Below, piece by piece: positions 26,581-36,005 of a stretch of DNA of 64,000 bases (its first letter is position 1; every line of letters begins with the position of its first letter). Under the pieces are notes generated by a model. That model saw nothing but the letters and a program-made list of their open reading frames with translations. It had not been told where the DNA came from and made no database searches. The position numbers and the translations under genes were made by a program. This DNA comes from Occallatibacter gabretensis (lineage in GTDB: Bacteria; Acidobacteriota; Terriglobia; Terriglobales; Acidobacteriaceae): assembly GCF_001449115.1 (NCBI RefSeq), contig NZ_LAIJ01000001.1, forward strand, positions 186,001-250,000. Reading direction: 5' to 3'.

Positions 26581-29301
26581 CTAGAACTCAAGCCGCATTG
26601 CCAGCTGAATCCGGCGGGGCGAGCTCACAGAGGTCGGTTCGGCAAAGGTGGGCGAGTTCTGGACAGAATCCACTCCTCCCACGCTTGGGTGGTTCAGGAT
26701 ATTGAAGCTAGAGGCCGAGAAGCCAAGGTGCGGCGCTTCATCGTCCTTGTCTGCCGTAAGGGCCCAGTCGTGCCCCCAGCGCAGGTCGAGATCGACATAC
26801 GGCGGCAGGCTTTCACTATACGGAGCCACGCCTTCGGGACGCGCGTTGAAGAGGTCGTCGCCATACGGGTCTGTGCCGGTTGTAACCGTCCAGGGCCTGC
26901 CGGAGTTGGCAAAGATGCCGCCGGAGAGATTCATGACACTCTTCGGATTGAACACTCCATAGAAGCCGATCCGGTTCCTGCGGTCCCAGTTTGCCGGACC
27001 CCAGTCAGCATCGGGCGCGTACTGGTTCTGCGGATACCATCCGATGCCGCCCGTATTCGATGCGTAGTGCGACCAGGTGTACCGTCCCCAGCCTGAGAAC
27101 CATTTGTTGTAGCGGCCCTGGTAGGCGATATCCATCCCCTCGCCTTCATAAAAGCCGGCCGGCTGCATCTGGCGAATGCGGAGGTAATTGGGATCGGGCC
27201 GAACTGTATAACCGGACTCCGGTGTAGGCGCGTTGATGTCGACGGAGCGGAAGGCTCCGATGTCGCGCATCGCATAGGCGCTTGCTGATAACGTCCCCTT
27301 CTCGCCCATCCCGCGCTCAATCGAGAGTCCATATTGCATCTGGTAGGGAAGCCGCGCGCCCGGCTTCAGCTCTACGCGGTTCACCGGCAGCGATGGCACG
27401 TCATAGCAGTTTGAAATCGGATAGCAGCCGTTCTCGGGCTGGTCTGCCGGATTCAGTGATAGACTCACCGTCCGCCGGCGCGGTTCCAGGCCGCCATAGC
27501 GCGTCAGGTCTAGCATTGGGCCGCCGCCAAAGCGGTCGTAGTAAAGGCCGCCGCCACCGCGCACCACGGTCTTCGATTTCTCATCCAGCACGTATGCAAA
27601 CGAAAGGCGCGGCGAAAATCCGAGCCGCTTCTGCGCGAGGAAATTCAGCCAGTCGTAGCGCAGTCCCGGTGTGACCGAGAAGCGCGGGGTCACCTTGATC
27701 TGGTCCTGGATAAACGCGCCCGCTTCCTGCTGGTGGTAGATGAAGTGGGTTTCGCCATAGCCCTGCGAAAAGCCCGAAGGCAGATTGTTCTCGTAGTTCT
27801 GCAACGCCGTCTGCAGCACGGTCACGCCATCGGCAGCCAATGTCGGTCCAAAGCCGTAGCTACTTAATGCGTTCGTGTTGTCGTCCGCTGCCAGGCGTGC
27901 GAAATTCGGAATTCCGACGCCGATCTTTACGAAGTGCTTCCCGTGGGTCCATGAGGCCATGTCGTAGAAGCGGAAGTTGTATCCCGTGTACTGAGAGTTA
28001 TTCTGTCCGGACCCGCCCGTGAAGTATCCGTTTACGTTGATCTTGGGCGCATTCACCGTGTTCGTGTTGATGGTGCTCCAGCGTTCGCCCACGATGGATA
28101 TCTGGTTAATCAGCACGGCTGAAAGCGCTGAATCGGCATGCAGCGTAATACCGTCCCAGTTGCTCAGGCCGTCCCAGCCCGCTTCTGCCAGCGTCTGTCC
28201 TCCCACACCCTGGTTTGTCGAGTGGGATTGCCAGTGGCCATATTGCGCGTAGGCGGAATGCTTATCGCCAAACCTATGCGCGCCGCGAAGGCTGAAGGAT
28301 GTCTCGCCGGAAGGCGTGGGCACATTTTGCAGCAGCACTCCGGAGGGGTTATCAGGCGTGGGAAGCACGTCCGCATCGATGACCGCGTTTGTATCCTCGG
28401 TGTCATGGTTAAACGAGGCTAAAAAGCTTGAGTTCGGCGCAAAGAAGATGGGCCCGGTGACGTGGCCTTCATAGACTCTGCGATCTTCAAAAGGCTTGGA
28501 AGGCGCAAGCTCGTTCTGCGCGTTCAAAGCGGCATTGCGGTAGATGAAGTTAAATTCGCCGTGATAGTGATCCTGAGCGGATTTGGTGATGATCTCCATT
28601 TGCCCGCGGCCCGGGTAGTAGTACTGTGCCGAATACGGGTCCTGGTTGATGCGCACTTCCTGCACCGCGGAGGCCGAAACCGGCGACCGCGAGCCTTCCA
28701 CGCCGTCCACAATCAGCCCAGCTCCGCCCGTCGCCGTTGCGCTGTCATCCATAAAGGCGCTCATCGCGGTCGCGTAGTCGTTATCAAAGATGGGCAACTG
28801 CTTGAGGTCGCCTGAGGTGATCACCTGGGTATCGCGATTGCTATCGCCGGCCGTCAGGTCTTCATTGCCGTCCGCACTCACGTGCACGTTTGTGGCAAGC
28901 GCTGCAATTGGCAGCACAACTTTCAGCGGGACAGGGAACATATTCCCCTGCATGGTGCCGGAACTGGCCGCTTTTACCACGACGGTTGGAACGACAGCCA
29001 TCACCGGCATACGCGTCGTCTCAAAGCCAGGCTCAGAGATCACCAGCGTATAGCTGCCGGCCTTTGGCGGCTGCATCTGAAAAGAGCCGTCAGCGGCGGA
29101 GTGGATTGTGCTGGCGACAGCGCCTGTGGCGTCGATCAGGTCAATCTCCGCTCCGGGAACAATCGCTCCCGTGGGGTCAGCAACCACGCCGGCAATCGGC
29201 ACGGGAGCGGGCACGGCGGGCGCATTGATGGGAGTATTCGGAGCTGCGGCGACAAGCGCCGGCGCGGCGAGGCACAAAAATAGCGAGAGAGAGCGAATCA
29301 T
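26581..29301 (-). CDS. TonB-dependent outer-membrane receptor with carboxypeptidase-type domain (Oar-like)
   Basis: Large outer-membrane importer or adhesin of 906 residues. A signal peptide (MIRSLSLFLCLAAPALVAAA) is followed by a carboxypeptidase regulatory domain at about residues 35-110 (VADPTGAIVPGAEIDLIDATG), a plug-like region, and a beta-barrel that ends with F (AMRLEF), as expected for barrel insertion. The frame extends 68 codons upstream, but the ATG at 29301 is where the signal peptide begins, with GGAG upstream. No obvious TonB box is seen. No sugar-use or metal gene is adjacent, so the ligand is unknown. Confidence 0.85.
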   Translation of the reverse strand: MIRSLSLFLCLAAPALVAAAPNTPINAPAVPAPVPIAGVVADPTGAIVPGAEIDLIDATGAVASTIHSAADGSFQMQPPKAGSYTLVISEPGFETTRMPVMAVVPTVVVKAASSGTMQGNMFPVPLKVVLPIAALATNVHVSADGNEDLTAGDSNRDTQVITSGDLKQLPIFDNDYATAMSAFMDDSATATGGAGLIVDGVEGSRSPVSASAVQEVRINQDPYSAQYYYPGRGQMEIITKSAQDHYHGEFNFIYRNAALNAQNELAPSKPFEDRRVYEGHVTGPIFFAPNSSFLASFNHDTEDTNAVIDADVLPTPDNPSGVLLQNVPTPSGETSFSLRGAHRFGDKHSAYAQYGHWQSHSTNQGVGGQTLAEAGWDGLSNWDGITLHADSALSAVLINQISIVGERWSTINTNTVNAPKINVNGYFTGGSGQNNSQYTGYNFRFYDMASWTHGKHFVKIGVGIPNFARLAADDNTNALSSYGFGPTLAADGVTVLQTALQNYENNLPSGFSQGYGETHFIYHQQEAGAFIQDQIKVTPRFSVTPGLRYDWLNFLAQKRLGFSPRLSFAYVLDEKSKTVVRGGGGLYYDRFGGGPMLDLTRYGGLEPRRRTVSLSLNPADQPENGCYPISNCYDVPSLPVNRVELKPGARLPYQMQYGLSIERGMGEKGTLSASAYAMRDIGAFRSVDINAPTPESGYTVRPDPNYLRIRQMQPAGFYEGEGMDIAYQGRYNKWFSGWGRYTWSHYASNTGGIGWYPQNQYAPDADWGPANWDRRNRIGFYGVFNPKSVMNLSGGIFANSGRPWTVTTGTDPYGDDLFNARPEGVAPYSESLPPYVDLDLRWGHDWALTADKDDEAPHLGFSASSFNILNHPSVGGVDSVQNSPTFAEPTSVSSPRRIQLAMRLEF

Positions 29302-29542
29302 GGTTCCACTCCAAGGCAAAATTCTTAACGTTACGATTGTGCGGAGCACAACACTTCGTCCACGCAATCGGGCGCGTTTCATATCTGACTTTTGGCCTTC
29401 CGGATTCAAACTGCAATGACGGTTCTCGCATCTTCGTGCGAGGAACCTGAGTTTGCAATGCCTGTGATTTTGTTTTGAACTGCTGTCACCCGTAGACGGA
29501 TACAAGCCGTAAACGGTTTCAGAGTTTCTTTGGCTCAGGCTG

Positions 29543-30253
29543 TCAATTTATTTTCGCAGGCTCCAGGGCCGCCGTCCAGCCATTTGCGTGGTCCACCAGA
29601 ATATCCGGTATCTCTTCGTGCAAATTCTGCGGACCAAAGCCAAACTGGCAGCCCAGGCTCCACGCGCCTGCGTTCCGCGCCGTCTGCACGTCCACCTTGC
29701 TGTCGCCGATCATCAACGTCTCATCGGCACGCACTCCGGCTTCGGCGATGATTGCGTTCAAACCCATCGGGTCCGGCTTCTTCAGCGGAAAACTGTCCCC
29801 GCCATAGATCACCCTGAAGAACTCCGCTATCCCCAGCCCTTCGCAGATCCTTAGCGCGGGCCTCACCGGCTTGTTGGTCAGCACCGCCATCTCGAATCGG
29901 CCATTCAACACTTTCAATGCCTCCATCACGCCTTCATAGGCATAGGTGAAATCCAGATTGTGCGCGCGGTAGTGTTCCAGAAAGTAGTTGTAAGCCGTGG
30001 CCAGCTCCTCGTCATGCACTTCGTCCGGTGCAATGTTGTTCTCCGCCGCCAGCGCCTGACGCACCAGCATTGCCGCGCCGTTGCCCACGTAGCTGGCAAT
30101 CAACTCATCCGGTAGCGGAGGCCGCCCCATGTGCTCCAGCGCGGCGTTCACGCTGTTCGCAAGATCGCGCGCCGAATCAATCAACGTCCCATCCAGGTCA
30201 AAGACAAGCAGCTTCAGGCGATCCACAGGTACAGCATTCAAAATGCGCAGCAT
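29543..30253 (-). CDS. gph: HAD-family phosphoglycolate phosphatase-like hydrolase
   Basis: Cytosolic phosphatase of about 236 residues. It has the HAD motif I VFDLDGTLIDSA with the nucleophile Asp, motif II in AVLTNKP, and motif III/IV KKPDPMGLNAII and MIGDSKVDVQTARNAG. The helical cap between motifs I and II is type C1, as in Gph, which detoxifies 2-phosphoglycolate from DNA repair and photorespiration. The ATG at 30253 starts 9 codons before the core; the frame is open to 30295. The divergent secreted phosphatase gene begins 85 bases away. The specific substrate is inferred. Confidence 0.85.
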   Translation of the reverse strand: MLRILNAVPVDRLKLLVFDLDGTLIDSARDLANSVNAALEHMGRPPLPDELIASYVGNGAAMLVRQALAAENNIAPDEVHDEELATAYNYFLEHYRAHNLDFTYAYEGVMEALKVLNGRFEMAVLTNKPVRPALRICEGLGIAEFFRVIYGGDSFPLKKPDPMGLNAIIAEAGVRADETLMIGDSKVDVQTARNAGAWSLGCQFGFGPQNLHEEIPDILVDHANGWTAALEPAKIN

Positions 30254-30338
30254 AAGATTAAGTGTAATCTTGGGTGCTCCTGCTTCTAAAAGCACGGACG
30301 CAGGCTTATGTATTCGTCATATTTTGGAGATTCTGCTC

Positions 30339-31040
30339 ATGCGCTATCGTCATGCTTCCGTTTTCCTCGCTCTCATCCTCTCCTGCGGCATGGGAGCCGT
30401 CGCGCAGGCCGTTGCTCCTGTCGCGCCCAGCGAAAGCATTCAGAATCTCGACAACGTCAAGGCGCAGCTTAAGGCGTATCACGACTGCACCAAGCCCTCG
30501 GTCTGCTATCAGCACGATCTCGACGTGCAGGCTGACCGTGCCATAGCGTTCCTGCATCGCCGCGTCCCGCACGTTTCAACGGACGAGAAGCTCGCCCTTA
30601 TCCTCGACATTGATGAGACCACGCTCTCGAACTACGACGAGATGGCTGGCGCGGATTTCGCCTACGACTCCGCTCGCTTCAACGCCTGGGTGGATTCCGC
30701 ACAAGCTCCCGCCATTGCCGGCACCCTGCGCCTCTATAAGGAAGCCCAGCGCCTCGGCGTCGCTGTCTACTTCCTCACCGGGCGCACGGAAAGCCAGCGC
30801 GCCGTGACCGAGCAGAACCTTCGCAACGCCGGCTTTGACAACTGGCAGCAGCTGATTCTGCGCCAGACCGATGAGGAATCCACTACCGCTCTCGACTACA
30901 AACCTGCAGCCCGCGGCCGCATTGTCGCCTCCGGCTACAAAATCATCCTCAATGTTGGCGATCAGTGGAGCGACCTCCGCGGTAAGCCCCTTGCCGAGTA
31001 CTCCGTTAAGTATCCCGATCCCTTCTATTTCCTGAAATGA
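30339..31040 (+). CDS. Secreted HAD acid phosphatase (class B / lipoprotein e(P4) type)
   Basis: A 233-residue phosphatase with a signal peptide (MRYRHASVFLALILSCGMGAVAQ) and no lipobox at its end. The DDDD-type HAD signature is present: LALILDIDETTLSN (D-x-D), YFLTGRTESQR, and NVGDQWSDL near the C-terminus. The fold matches HAD subfamily IIIB acid phosphatases, which release phosphate from nucleotides and other monoesters in the periplasm. GGAG lies 11 bases before the ATG at 30339; the longer frame from 30129 overlaps the divergent gph gene and is rejected. Confidence 0.9.
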   Translation: MRYRHASVFLALILSCGMGAVAQAVAPVAPSESIQNLDNVKAQLKAYHDCTKPSVCYQHDLDVQADRAIAFLHRRVPHVSTDEKLALILDIDETTLSNYDEMAGADFAYDSARFNAWVDSAQAPAIAGTLRLYKEAQRLGVAVYFLTGRTESQRAVTEQNLRNAGFDNWQQLILRQTDEESTTALDYKPAARGRIVASGYKIILNVGDQWSDLRGKPLAEYSVKYPDPFYFLK

Positions 31041-31128
31041 GCGTTTTGCTCCATTCAGGCGTATTTTTATCTGTATACGCAACTTTTTGGGGTAAAGCGC
31101 TGTCGGTATGCAGTGGGGGAGACGGGCA

Positions 31129-32628
31129 ATGAAAAGGAATTTCACTACCTGGGCAGCGGCATTGGCGCTGGCAGCGGGGCTATCTGTGCCAGGGGCAGCG
31201 CAGGATGCCGGAAACGCGGCAAATCAGAATCCGGCCCAGAATCCCGCGCCAAATCAAAGCCAGAATCGGGCCGTTCGCCTCAGCACCATCGAAGGCCAGG
31301 TCCGAATCCTGCAATCCGGACAGTCCATTACCGATCAAGCCGTTGCGAATACGCCGCTTTTTGACGGATTCGGCGTTCAGACTGGCGATGACGGCCGCGC
31401 TGAACTGCAGTTTCCGGATGGCACCGTTGGCCGCATTCCGCCCGATAGCTCCGTCAGCCTGGAAGGCATGCAGCAGGGAGCCGGCGACTTTCTTCTCGAT
31501 CATGGAATGGGCTACTTTGAGCTGCGCGGCGGAGAGAGCGTGCGCTTTGCCGGCTATACCGCCGCCTCCACAGGCGCTGCCGTGATCCGCGTCAAGCTCG
31601 ACGAGGCTCCCGGAGAGATTGCGGTGTTTGACGGAGCTGTCCATCTTGAGGGTCCTGACGGAATTACCGCAGATCTTCATGGCGGCCAAAGTGTGAGGCT
31701 CGCGCCCAGCGACAGCATGCTCCATGTTGCTGAACTCGTTGAGCCCGATTCCTGGGATGCGTGGAACTCAGACCGCGATCAGGCGCTGAATACCGCAGCA
31801 GGCAGCGCCACGCCGGCCACGAAGAGCATGGATGACGCAACCAATCCCGCTTGGGGCGATCTGAACCAGAACGGCAACTGGTATGACGTGCCGAATGAGG
31901 GCTATGTCTGGTCTCCCTACGATGCCTCAAACGGCTCATGGGACCCGTACGGCATCGGCTACTGGATGGATAGTCCCGGCTACGGCTACACATGGGTCTC
32001 CGGCTACTCCTGGGGCTATCTGCCGTACCAATGCGGCCTCTGGAACTGGTATTCAGGCTTTGGCTGGGGCTGGGCTCCAGGAGGCTGCACTCCGTGGTGG
32101 GGTGGCGGCGTCTATGCCATCAATGTTGGCCGCGGCCCTGGCGGATGGCATCCACCGGGACGCCCGTTGCCTCCTCGTCGTGGTCCGGCCCGTCCGTACG
32201 GCGGAATCCACGCGGCGGCTCCTCAGCCCATCATCGCTGTGCATCGCAATGGTCCGCCTCTTGAGACTGGCCTTCCCCTGCGCGACCGCAGAACTCCGGT
32301 CACAATTGCGGGAGCCAGCGTGGTGCCGATGCGGCCCGTCACCGTGCGGCCTGTCTATGACCACCAGCCCGCGCGCACTCAGACGCAGTACAACGGCTCA
32401 GGCGGCATGACACCGGGCGCCGGAGCGCCGGGCGCAGGAAATCGTCCGGGCTACGCCCCGGCTCCAGGCCAGTATCCGGGCCAAACCAAGCCCGGTTACA
32501 CGCCTCCGCCACCGAGCGCATCTCACCCGCGCCCCGCTCCCAGCGCTCCCAGGGCTGCTCCCGCGCCTGCGCCGCGTGCTGCTCCGCCTCCACCGGCAGC
32601 TCCGCGTCCTGCTTCTCCCAAAAAGTAG
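31129..32628 (+). CDS. FecR-domain secreted protein with aromatic/Gly-rich and Pro-rich parts
   Basis: A 499-residue exported protein (signal peptide to about residue 25). Residues about 45-190 form a FecR-like beta domain (LSTIEGQVRILQSGQS, FPDGTVGRIPPDSSVSLEG). The next 100 residues are rich in Trp, Tyr and Gly (NWYDVPNEGYVWSPYD, WVSGYSWGYLPYQCGLWNW), a module common in acidobacteria and elsewhere described as DUF6600. The last 150 residues are Pro/Ala-rich and probably disordered. GGGGGAG lies 8 bases before the ATG. FecR usually senses sigma-factor signals at the membrane, but no sigma or FecI gene is adjacent, so here it is more likely structural. Confidence 0.75.
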   Translation: MKRNFTTWAAALALAAGLSVPGAAQDAGNAANQNPAQNPAPNQSQNRAVRLSTIEGQVRILQSGQSITDQAVANTPLFDGFGVQTGDDGRAELQFPDGTVGRIPPDSSVSLEGMQQGAGDFLLDHGMGYFELRGGESVRFAGYTAASTGAAVIRVKLDEAPGEIAVFDGAVHLEGPDGITADLHGGQSVRLAPSDSMLHVAELVEPDSWDAWNSDRDQALNTAAGSATPATKSMDDATNPAWGDLNQNGNWYDVPNEGYVWSPYDASNGSWDPYGIGYWMDSPGYGYTWVSGYSWGYLPYQCGLWNWYSGFGWGWAPGGCTPWWGGGVYAINVGRGPGGWHPPGRPLPPRRGPARPYGGIHAAAPQPIIAVHRNGPPLETGLPLRDRRTPVTIAGASVVPMRPVTVRPVYDHQPARTQTQYNGSGGMTPGAGAPGAGNRPGYAPAPGQYPGQTKPGYTPPPPSASHPRPAPSAPRAAPAPAPRAAPPPPAAPRPASPKK

Positions 32629-32651
32629 CGGGATGAAAGCTGGATGGCACG

Positions 32652-32687
32652 AACAGGCCGCTTCGCTTTACAGCGTGGCGGCCTGTT
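32652..32687. terminator. Bidirectional hairpin between convergent genes
   Basis: AACAGGCCGC (32652-32661) and GCGGCCTGTT (32678-32687) pair perfectly over 10 bases. The hairpin overlaps the 3' end of rsmA and is flanked by weak T runs on the right. It probably ends both genes. Confidence 0.55.
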
Positions 32688-33474
32688 TCCTTTCAAGGTA
32701 TGCGTGTAGCCTGGCCAGCTCTGAGAGCCCTAACGACTCCGCCCTCGCCTGAGGCGAAATCTCCGTCTCCGCCAATGCCGTCTGCACCGCGGCTGGCTCC
32801 AGGCCAGCGGCCCGCAGATTATTCGCGAGCGTCTTCCGCTTCTGCGCAAAGATCTGCTTGGCAAACTGGATGAAGCCCTTTTCGCTCACGCCCAGCTCCG
32901 CGAAACGCGGCGCGAATCGCCAGCGAAAGACCGTGGAATGCACCTCCGGCGGCGGTGAAAACGCGCCCGGCGGTAGCGTAAACAGCCTTTCCACCGGCCC
33001 ATACATCTGCACCGTCACACTCAGCACTCCATAGTCGCGCGAACCGGGTTCAGCTACAACGCGATCGGCCACCTCGCGCTGTACCATCAGCACCGCGCGA
33101 TCCAGCGACGCATGATTCTCCGCCAGACGCAGCAGAATGGGCGAAGTAATGTAGTACGGCAGATTCCCCACAACAGGAAGCTTATGTCCAGCCTGCGCCG
33201 CGGCGGCAGCAAAGTCGAATTGCAGAACGTCCTGCTCTATTACCGTGAACTTCTCTGAAGGCAAATAGGCACGAAGCGCAATGGCCAGCTCGTGGTCCAC
33301 TTCAATCGCCATCACATGGCCTGCGCGTTCAATCAGTGTCCGCGTAATCGCGCCTTCACCCGGGCCAATTTCTACGACAAGCTGCTCTGAAACGTTGCCG
33401 AGCGCAGCTCCGATCCGGGCAATCGCTGCGTCATCGCGCAAAAAATTCTGTCCGAGCTTGGATTTAGGCGGCAT
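32668..33474 (-). CDS. rsmA: 16S rRNA dimethyladenosine transferase (KsgA)
   Basis: Dimethylates two adjacent adenosines near the 3' end of 16S rRNA during small-subunit assembly. It has 268 residues, starting MPPKSKLGQNFLRDD, with the SAM motif VEIGPGEGAITR near residue 35 and the catalytic NLPYYITSPIL motif near residue 130. The C-terminal domain is typical. No partner gene is adjacent; the neighbours on both sides run in the other direction. Confidence 0.95.
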   Translation of the reverse strand: MPPKSKLGQNFLRDDAAIARIGAALGNVSEQLVVEIGPGEGAITRTLIERAGHVMAIEVDHELAIALRAYLPSEKFTVIEQDVLQFDFAAAAAQAGHKLPVVGNLPYYITSPILLRLAENHASLDRAVLMVQREVADRVVAEPGSRDYGVLSVTVQMYGPVERLFTLPPGAFSPPPEVHSTVFRWRFAPRFAELGVSEKGFIQFAKQIFAQKRKTLANNLRAAGLEPAAVQTALAETEISPQARAESLGLSELARLHAYLERKQAATL

Positions 33475-33579
33475 GGAGAGAGTCTAAAGATCATGGTATC
33501 GGAGCGCCCGCCCATGGCTCAGAGTGAAAGTGTGCGAGAATCGGACCTAACGTGAATGCAATGGACCGGGAGGGACACT

Positions 33580-34254
33580 ATGTCGCCTGAGATCGAACGT
33601 CCTCGACGCCTGACCCGCGGAGTTCTGCTCTCCCTCGCCTGCCACGGCGCGCTCTTCGGCAGCCTGCTCCTTGTAGGAATCGCCACCGGCTCACGCCTTC
33701 TTCGTCCCGCCAACGTAACCACTTCCTTCGTCTCCGTCAGTCAGATTGAAATTGCAGGCGCGTCCCACGCCATCAAGCTCACGCTGCCGCCTGATCCCAT
33801 GGCCGCGCATACCAAAACTCCGGACCGCAACACCGATCCATCGGCGAAGACCATCCTGCCCGTTCCTAAAAATCAGCCGAAGAAAAATGGCGGCGGCGCG
33901 CCTCCCAACCCGCAAAACAGCAAGGGCTCAGGCCAGACCATGGCGGGCAATGGACCTGATGATCAGGACGCCACGCCGGCCTTCCCGGTCTTCTCGCCCA
34001 AGCCTCCCGTTACGGATCGCGGGCTGCTGCCGGGCTCTGAGAAAAAGATTGTTGTGGATGTGAATGTCGATGAGGCCGGCGGCGTAGTCAGCGAAACCCT
34101 CGTGACGGGCTTAGGTAACAAGCTCGATCAGATCGTGCTTGAGACCGTAAAGAGCTGGCGTTTCCATCCCGCCACTGTCAACGGAAAACCTGTTGCCACA
34201 CAGGCCGAACTGGTCTTCCCGTTCAATCCGCAATATCCTATCGCGGATTCATAA
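33580..34254 (+). CDS. TonB-like energy transducer
   Basis: A 224-residue protein anchored by one N-terminal membrane helix (RGVLLSLACHGALFGSLLLVG), followed by a Pro/Lys/Gly-rich spacer that spans the periplasm and a C-terminal TonB domain (KIVVDVNVDEAGGVVSETL, TVKSWRFHPATVNGKPV). It carries proton-motive force from ExbB/ExbD to outer-membrane receptors, two of which are in this window. GGGAGG sits 7 bases before the ATG at 33580; an upstream ATG at 33556 is less likely. exbB and exbD are not here. Confidence 0.85.
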   Translation: MSPEIERPRRLTRGVLLSLACHGALFGSLLLVGIATGSRLLRPANVTTSFVSVSQIEIAGASHAIKLTLPPDPMAAHTKTPDRNTDPSAKTILPVPKNQPKKNGGGAPPNPQNSKGSGQTMAGNGPDDQDATPAFPVFSPKPPVTDRGLLPGSEKKIVVDVNVDEAGGVVSETLVTGLGNKLDQIVLETVKSWRFHPATVNGKPVATQAELVFPFNPQYPIADS

Positions 34255-34278
34255 GCCCGCTTCAGGCCAGCGCCCTAC

Positions 34279-35163
34279 TTAACTCGATTGGTCTCTTCTT
34301 TTGTTGATGCGCTCGACGAGGAGGACCATGATGGCAGTGACTGTAATCATGAGGGCGCCAGTCTCGAGTGCCATTGGATAACTGAGATTAGGAGATTTCA
34401 CCTGCAAAATAGTCGAAATTAGATAATAGATTGAGCCCGCAAAATTCAATGCAAAGAAAAGCCTGAACAGCAGACCGACCGTACCGCTATCTTGACGCCT
34501 GCCCCAGAATTTCATAAATCTCTGCGGCTGAAGATTCCACCAGGCCGTAAAGAATACGGCAGCTATTGCGAATCCGAGATTCATCTGGTTAAAAGCAGGG
34601 TCGCTTCTCATTCTTTGTTGCCAATCGGCTTCCGCAGCATTTGCGCGGCTTGCTGAAACTTCAGCGTTATCGCCATCTCCATCAGCTACATCAAGCCGGA
34701 CAATAGTATTTCCAATGTAAAAAACGCGAGCATAGATCCCCTGTTTGATGGGCCCCCCATGCGAACTTGAGTTATGAAATCCAGCGGTGCTATCGAAATC
34801 GGAATAACAGAATCGCTTGAAGCTTACCGAGAAACACTCATCGGTGTGCCCTTCATACGGCATCGGCTTGAAGTCATCCACTTCTCCTTCAACCATTGAA
34901 TAGCCACCGCTGCGATACGTTGACGCGAGCCTTCGATACTGAGAGTAAGGAAATCCCAAAGTACCCATCAGCCAGATCAGGGAGAACAGAACCAGAAAAT
35001 AGCCGAGAAGTCTTCTGCTGAATCGCTGCCAATGGTATCTGCGGCTCAGCCATATCACGCCAATTCCCACGACAAACAGTGCGACGCCAACCCTCGCGAA
35101 AGACCAGTCGATACTGTTCAAACCGATTTCAAATACGGTGTGATATTGAGGGCCGACAATCAT
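34279..35163 (-). CDS. Multi-span membrane protein of unknown function
   Basis: About 294 residues with four predicted membrane segments: two near the start (VGVALFVVGIGVIWL, LLGYFLVLFSLIWLMG) and two near the end. A soluble part of roughly 120 residues between them has three Cys (DECFSVSFKRFCYSDFD) and an acidic patch. The ATG at 35163 has no clear ribosome site; the frame extends 60 codons upstream into the GNAT gene, so the start is uncertain. It is rich in Phe, Tyr and Ser compared with its neighbours. I do not recognise the family. Confidence 0.6.
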   Translation of the reverse strand: MIVGPQYHTVFEIGLNSIDWSFARVGVALFVVGIGVIWLSRRYHWQRFSRRLLGYFLVLFSLIWLMGTLGFPYSQYRRLASTYRSGGYSMVEGEVDDFKPMPYEGHTDECFSVSFKRFCYSDFDSTAGFHNSSSHGGPIKQGIYARVFYIGNTIVRLDVADGDGDNAEVSASRANAAEADWQQRMRSDPAFNQMNLGFAIAAVFFTAWWNLQPQRFMKFWGRRQDSGTVGLLFRLFFALNFAGSIYYLISTILQVKSPNLSYPMALETGALMITVTAIMVLLVERINKRRDQSS

Positions 35164-35191
35164 GACAGACAGAATAAAGGCTGAGCTTGAC

Positions 35192-35953
35192 TCATCTCTT
35201 TTTCGCGTCGTTCCCCAGCGCGGCAAAGTGAAACTCCTGCCGCTTCTCAAATCCCAGCGCTTCATATAGCCGAATCGCCGGATTCGTGCTGAAGGCATGT
35301 AGAAACGCAGTCTTTCCGTCGCGCTCAATCTCATCAATGACAATCTGCATCAGCCGCCGCGCGTATCCCTTGCCCCGCGCTTCAGGATGCGTGCACACGC
35401 CGCTGACCTCCACGAGTCCCGGCAAGTGCATTCGTTTGCCCGCCATTGCGACGAGCTCTGGGCCATGAAAGATCCCGTAGAAGTTTCCCAGCTCAAGCGT
35501 CCGCATCCGGAACGGTCCCGGCTCGGTCAACTCTGCCAGCGTAACCATCGCAGGCGCATCTGCTGCGGTCAGCCGCCGTGGCGTCAGTGCGCCTGCATCG
35601 GGCTCAACACCGCGAGTCTCGCGTACCATCTGGACGATTGGCCCGCTCCGCATCACCTGCAAGCCGCCCACCGGCACAATCGGCTCCACAGAAAACAGCA
35701 CCACAACGCCGTCTCTAGCCAGCTCGCTCAGCGCTTCATAGCTTTCTTTCGTCTGCGCAGGAATTCCGCTCAGCGGGCCAATCTCCACTGGATAACGCCG
35801 CGCCCGCTCGTCACCCAGCGCCAGTCCAAGGTGCTCCGTGCTCAGCGCGCTCCAGATGGGGTTGTCCAGTAGAGTTGTGTCGAGCACCTTTCTTCCCGCA
35901 TCCAACGAGAATGAAGAATCGGTAATTTCCCCGGATTGAGCGCGATCCTGCAT
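35192..35953 (-). CDS. GNAT-family N-acetyltransferase
   Basis: A 253-residue protein whose last 110 residues carry the acetyl-CoA-binding core: VSGVCTHPEARGKGYARRLMQIV (motif A, Q/R-x-x-G-x-G/A) and the motif B region FLHAFSTNPAIRLYEALGFE. The first 130 residues are variable and include DNPIWSALSTEHLGLALGD, a layout known from FR47-like GNATs. The substrate is unknown. The ATG at 35953 gives a natural start; the long frame to 36118 reaches into glgA and is rejected. It is divergent from glgA by 52 bases. Confidence 0.87.
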   Translation of the reverse strand: MQDRAQSGEITDSSFSLDAGRKVLDTTLLDNPIWSALSTEHLGLALGDERARRYPVEIGPLSGIPAQTKESYEALSELARDGVVVLFSVEPIVPVGGLQVMRSGPIVQMVRETRGVEPDAGALTPRRLTAADAPAMVTLAELTEPGPFRMRTLELGNFYGIFHGPELVAMAGKRMHLPGLVEVSGVCTHPEARGKGYARRLMQIVIDEIERDGKTAFLHAFSTNPAIRLYEALGFEKRQEFHFAALGNDAKKR

Positions 35954-36005
35954 CGTATCCGCTTTCGTGTGCTCTAGACTGACTTGTGGGTGGAGAAAGA
36001 GCCTC

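Noticed and set aside
31129..32628. FecR protein as part of a FecI/FecR iron-sensing system
   Set aside because: No sigma factor or membrane anchor consistent with FecR signalling is nearby; it is a secreted FecR-domain protein.
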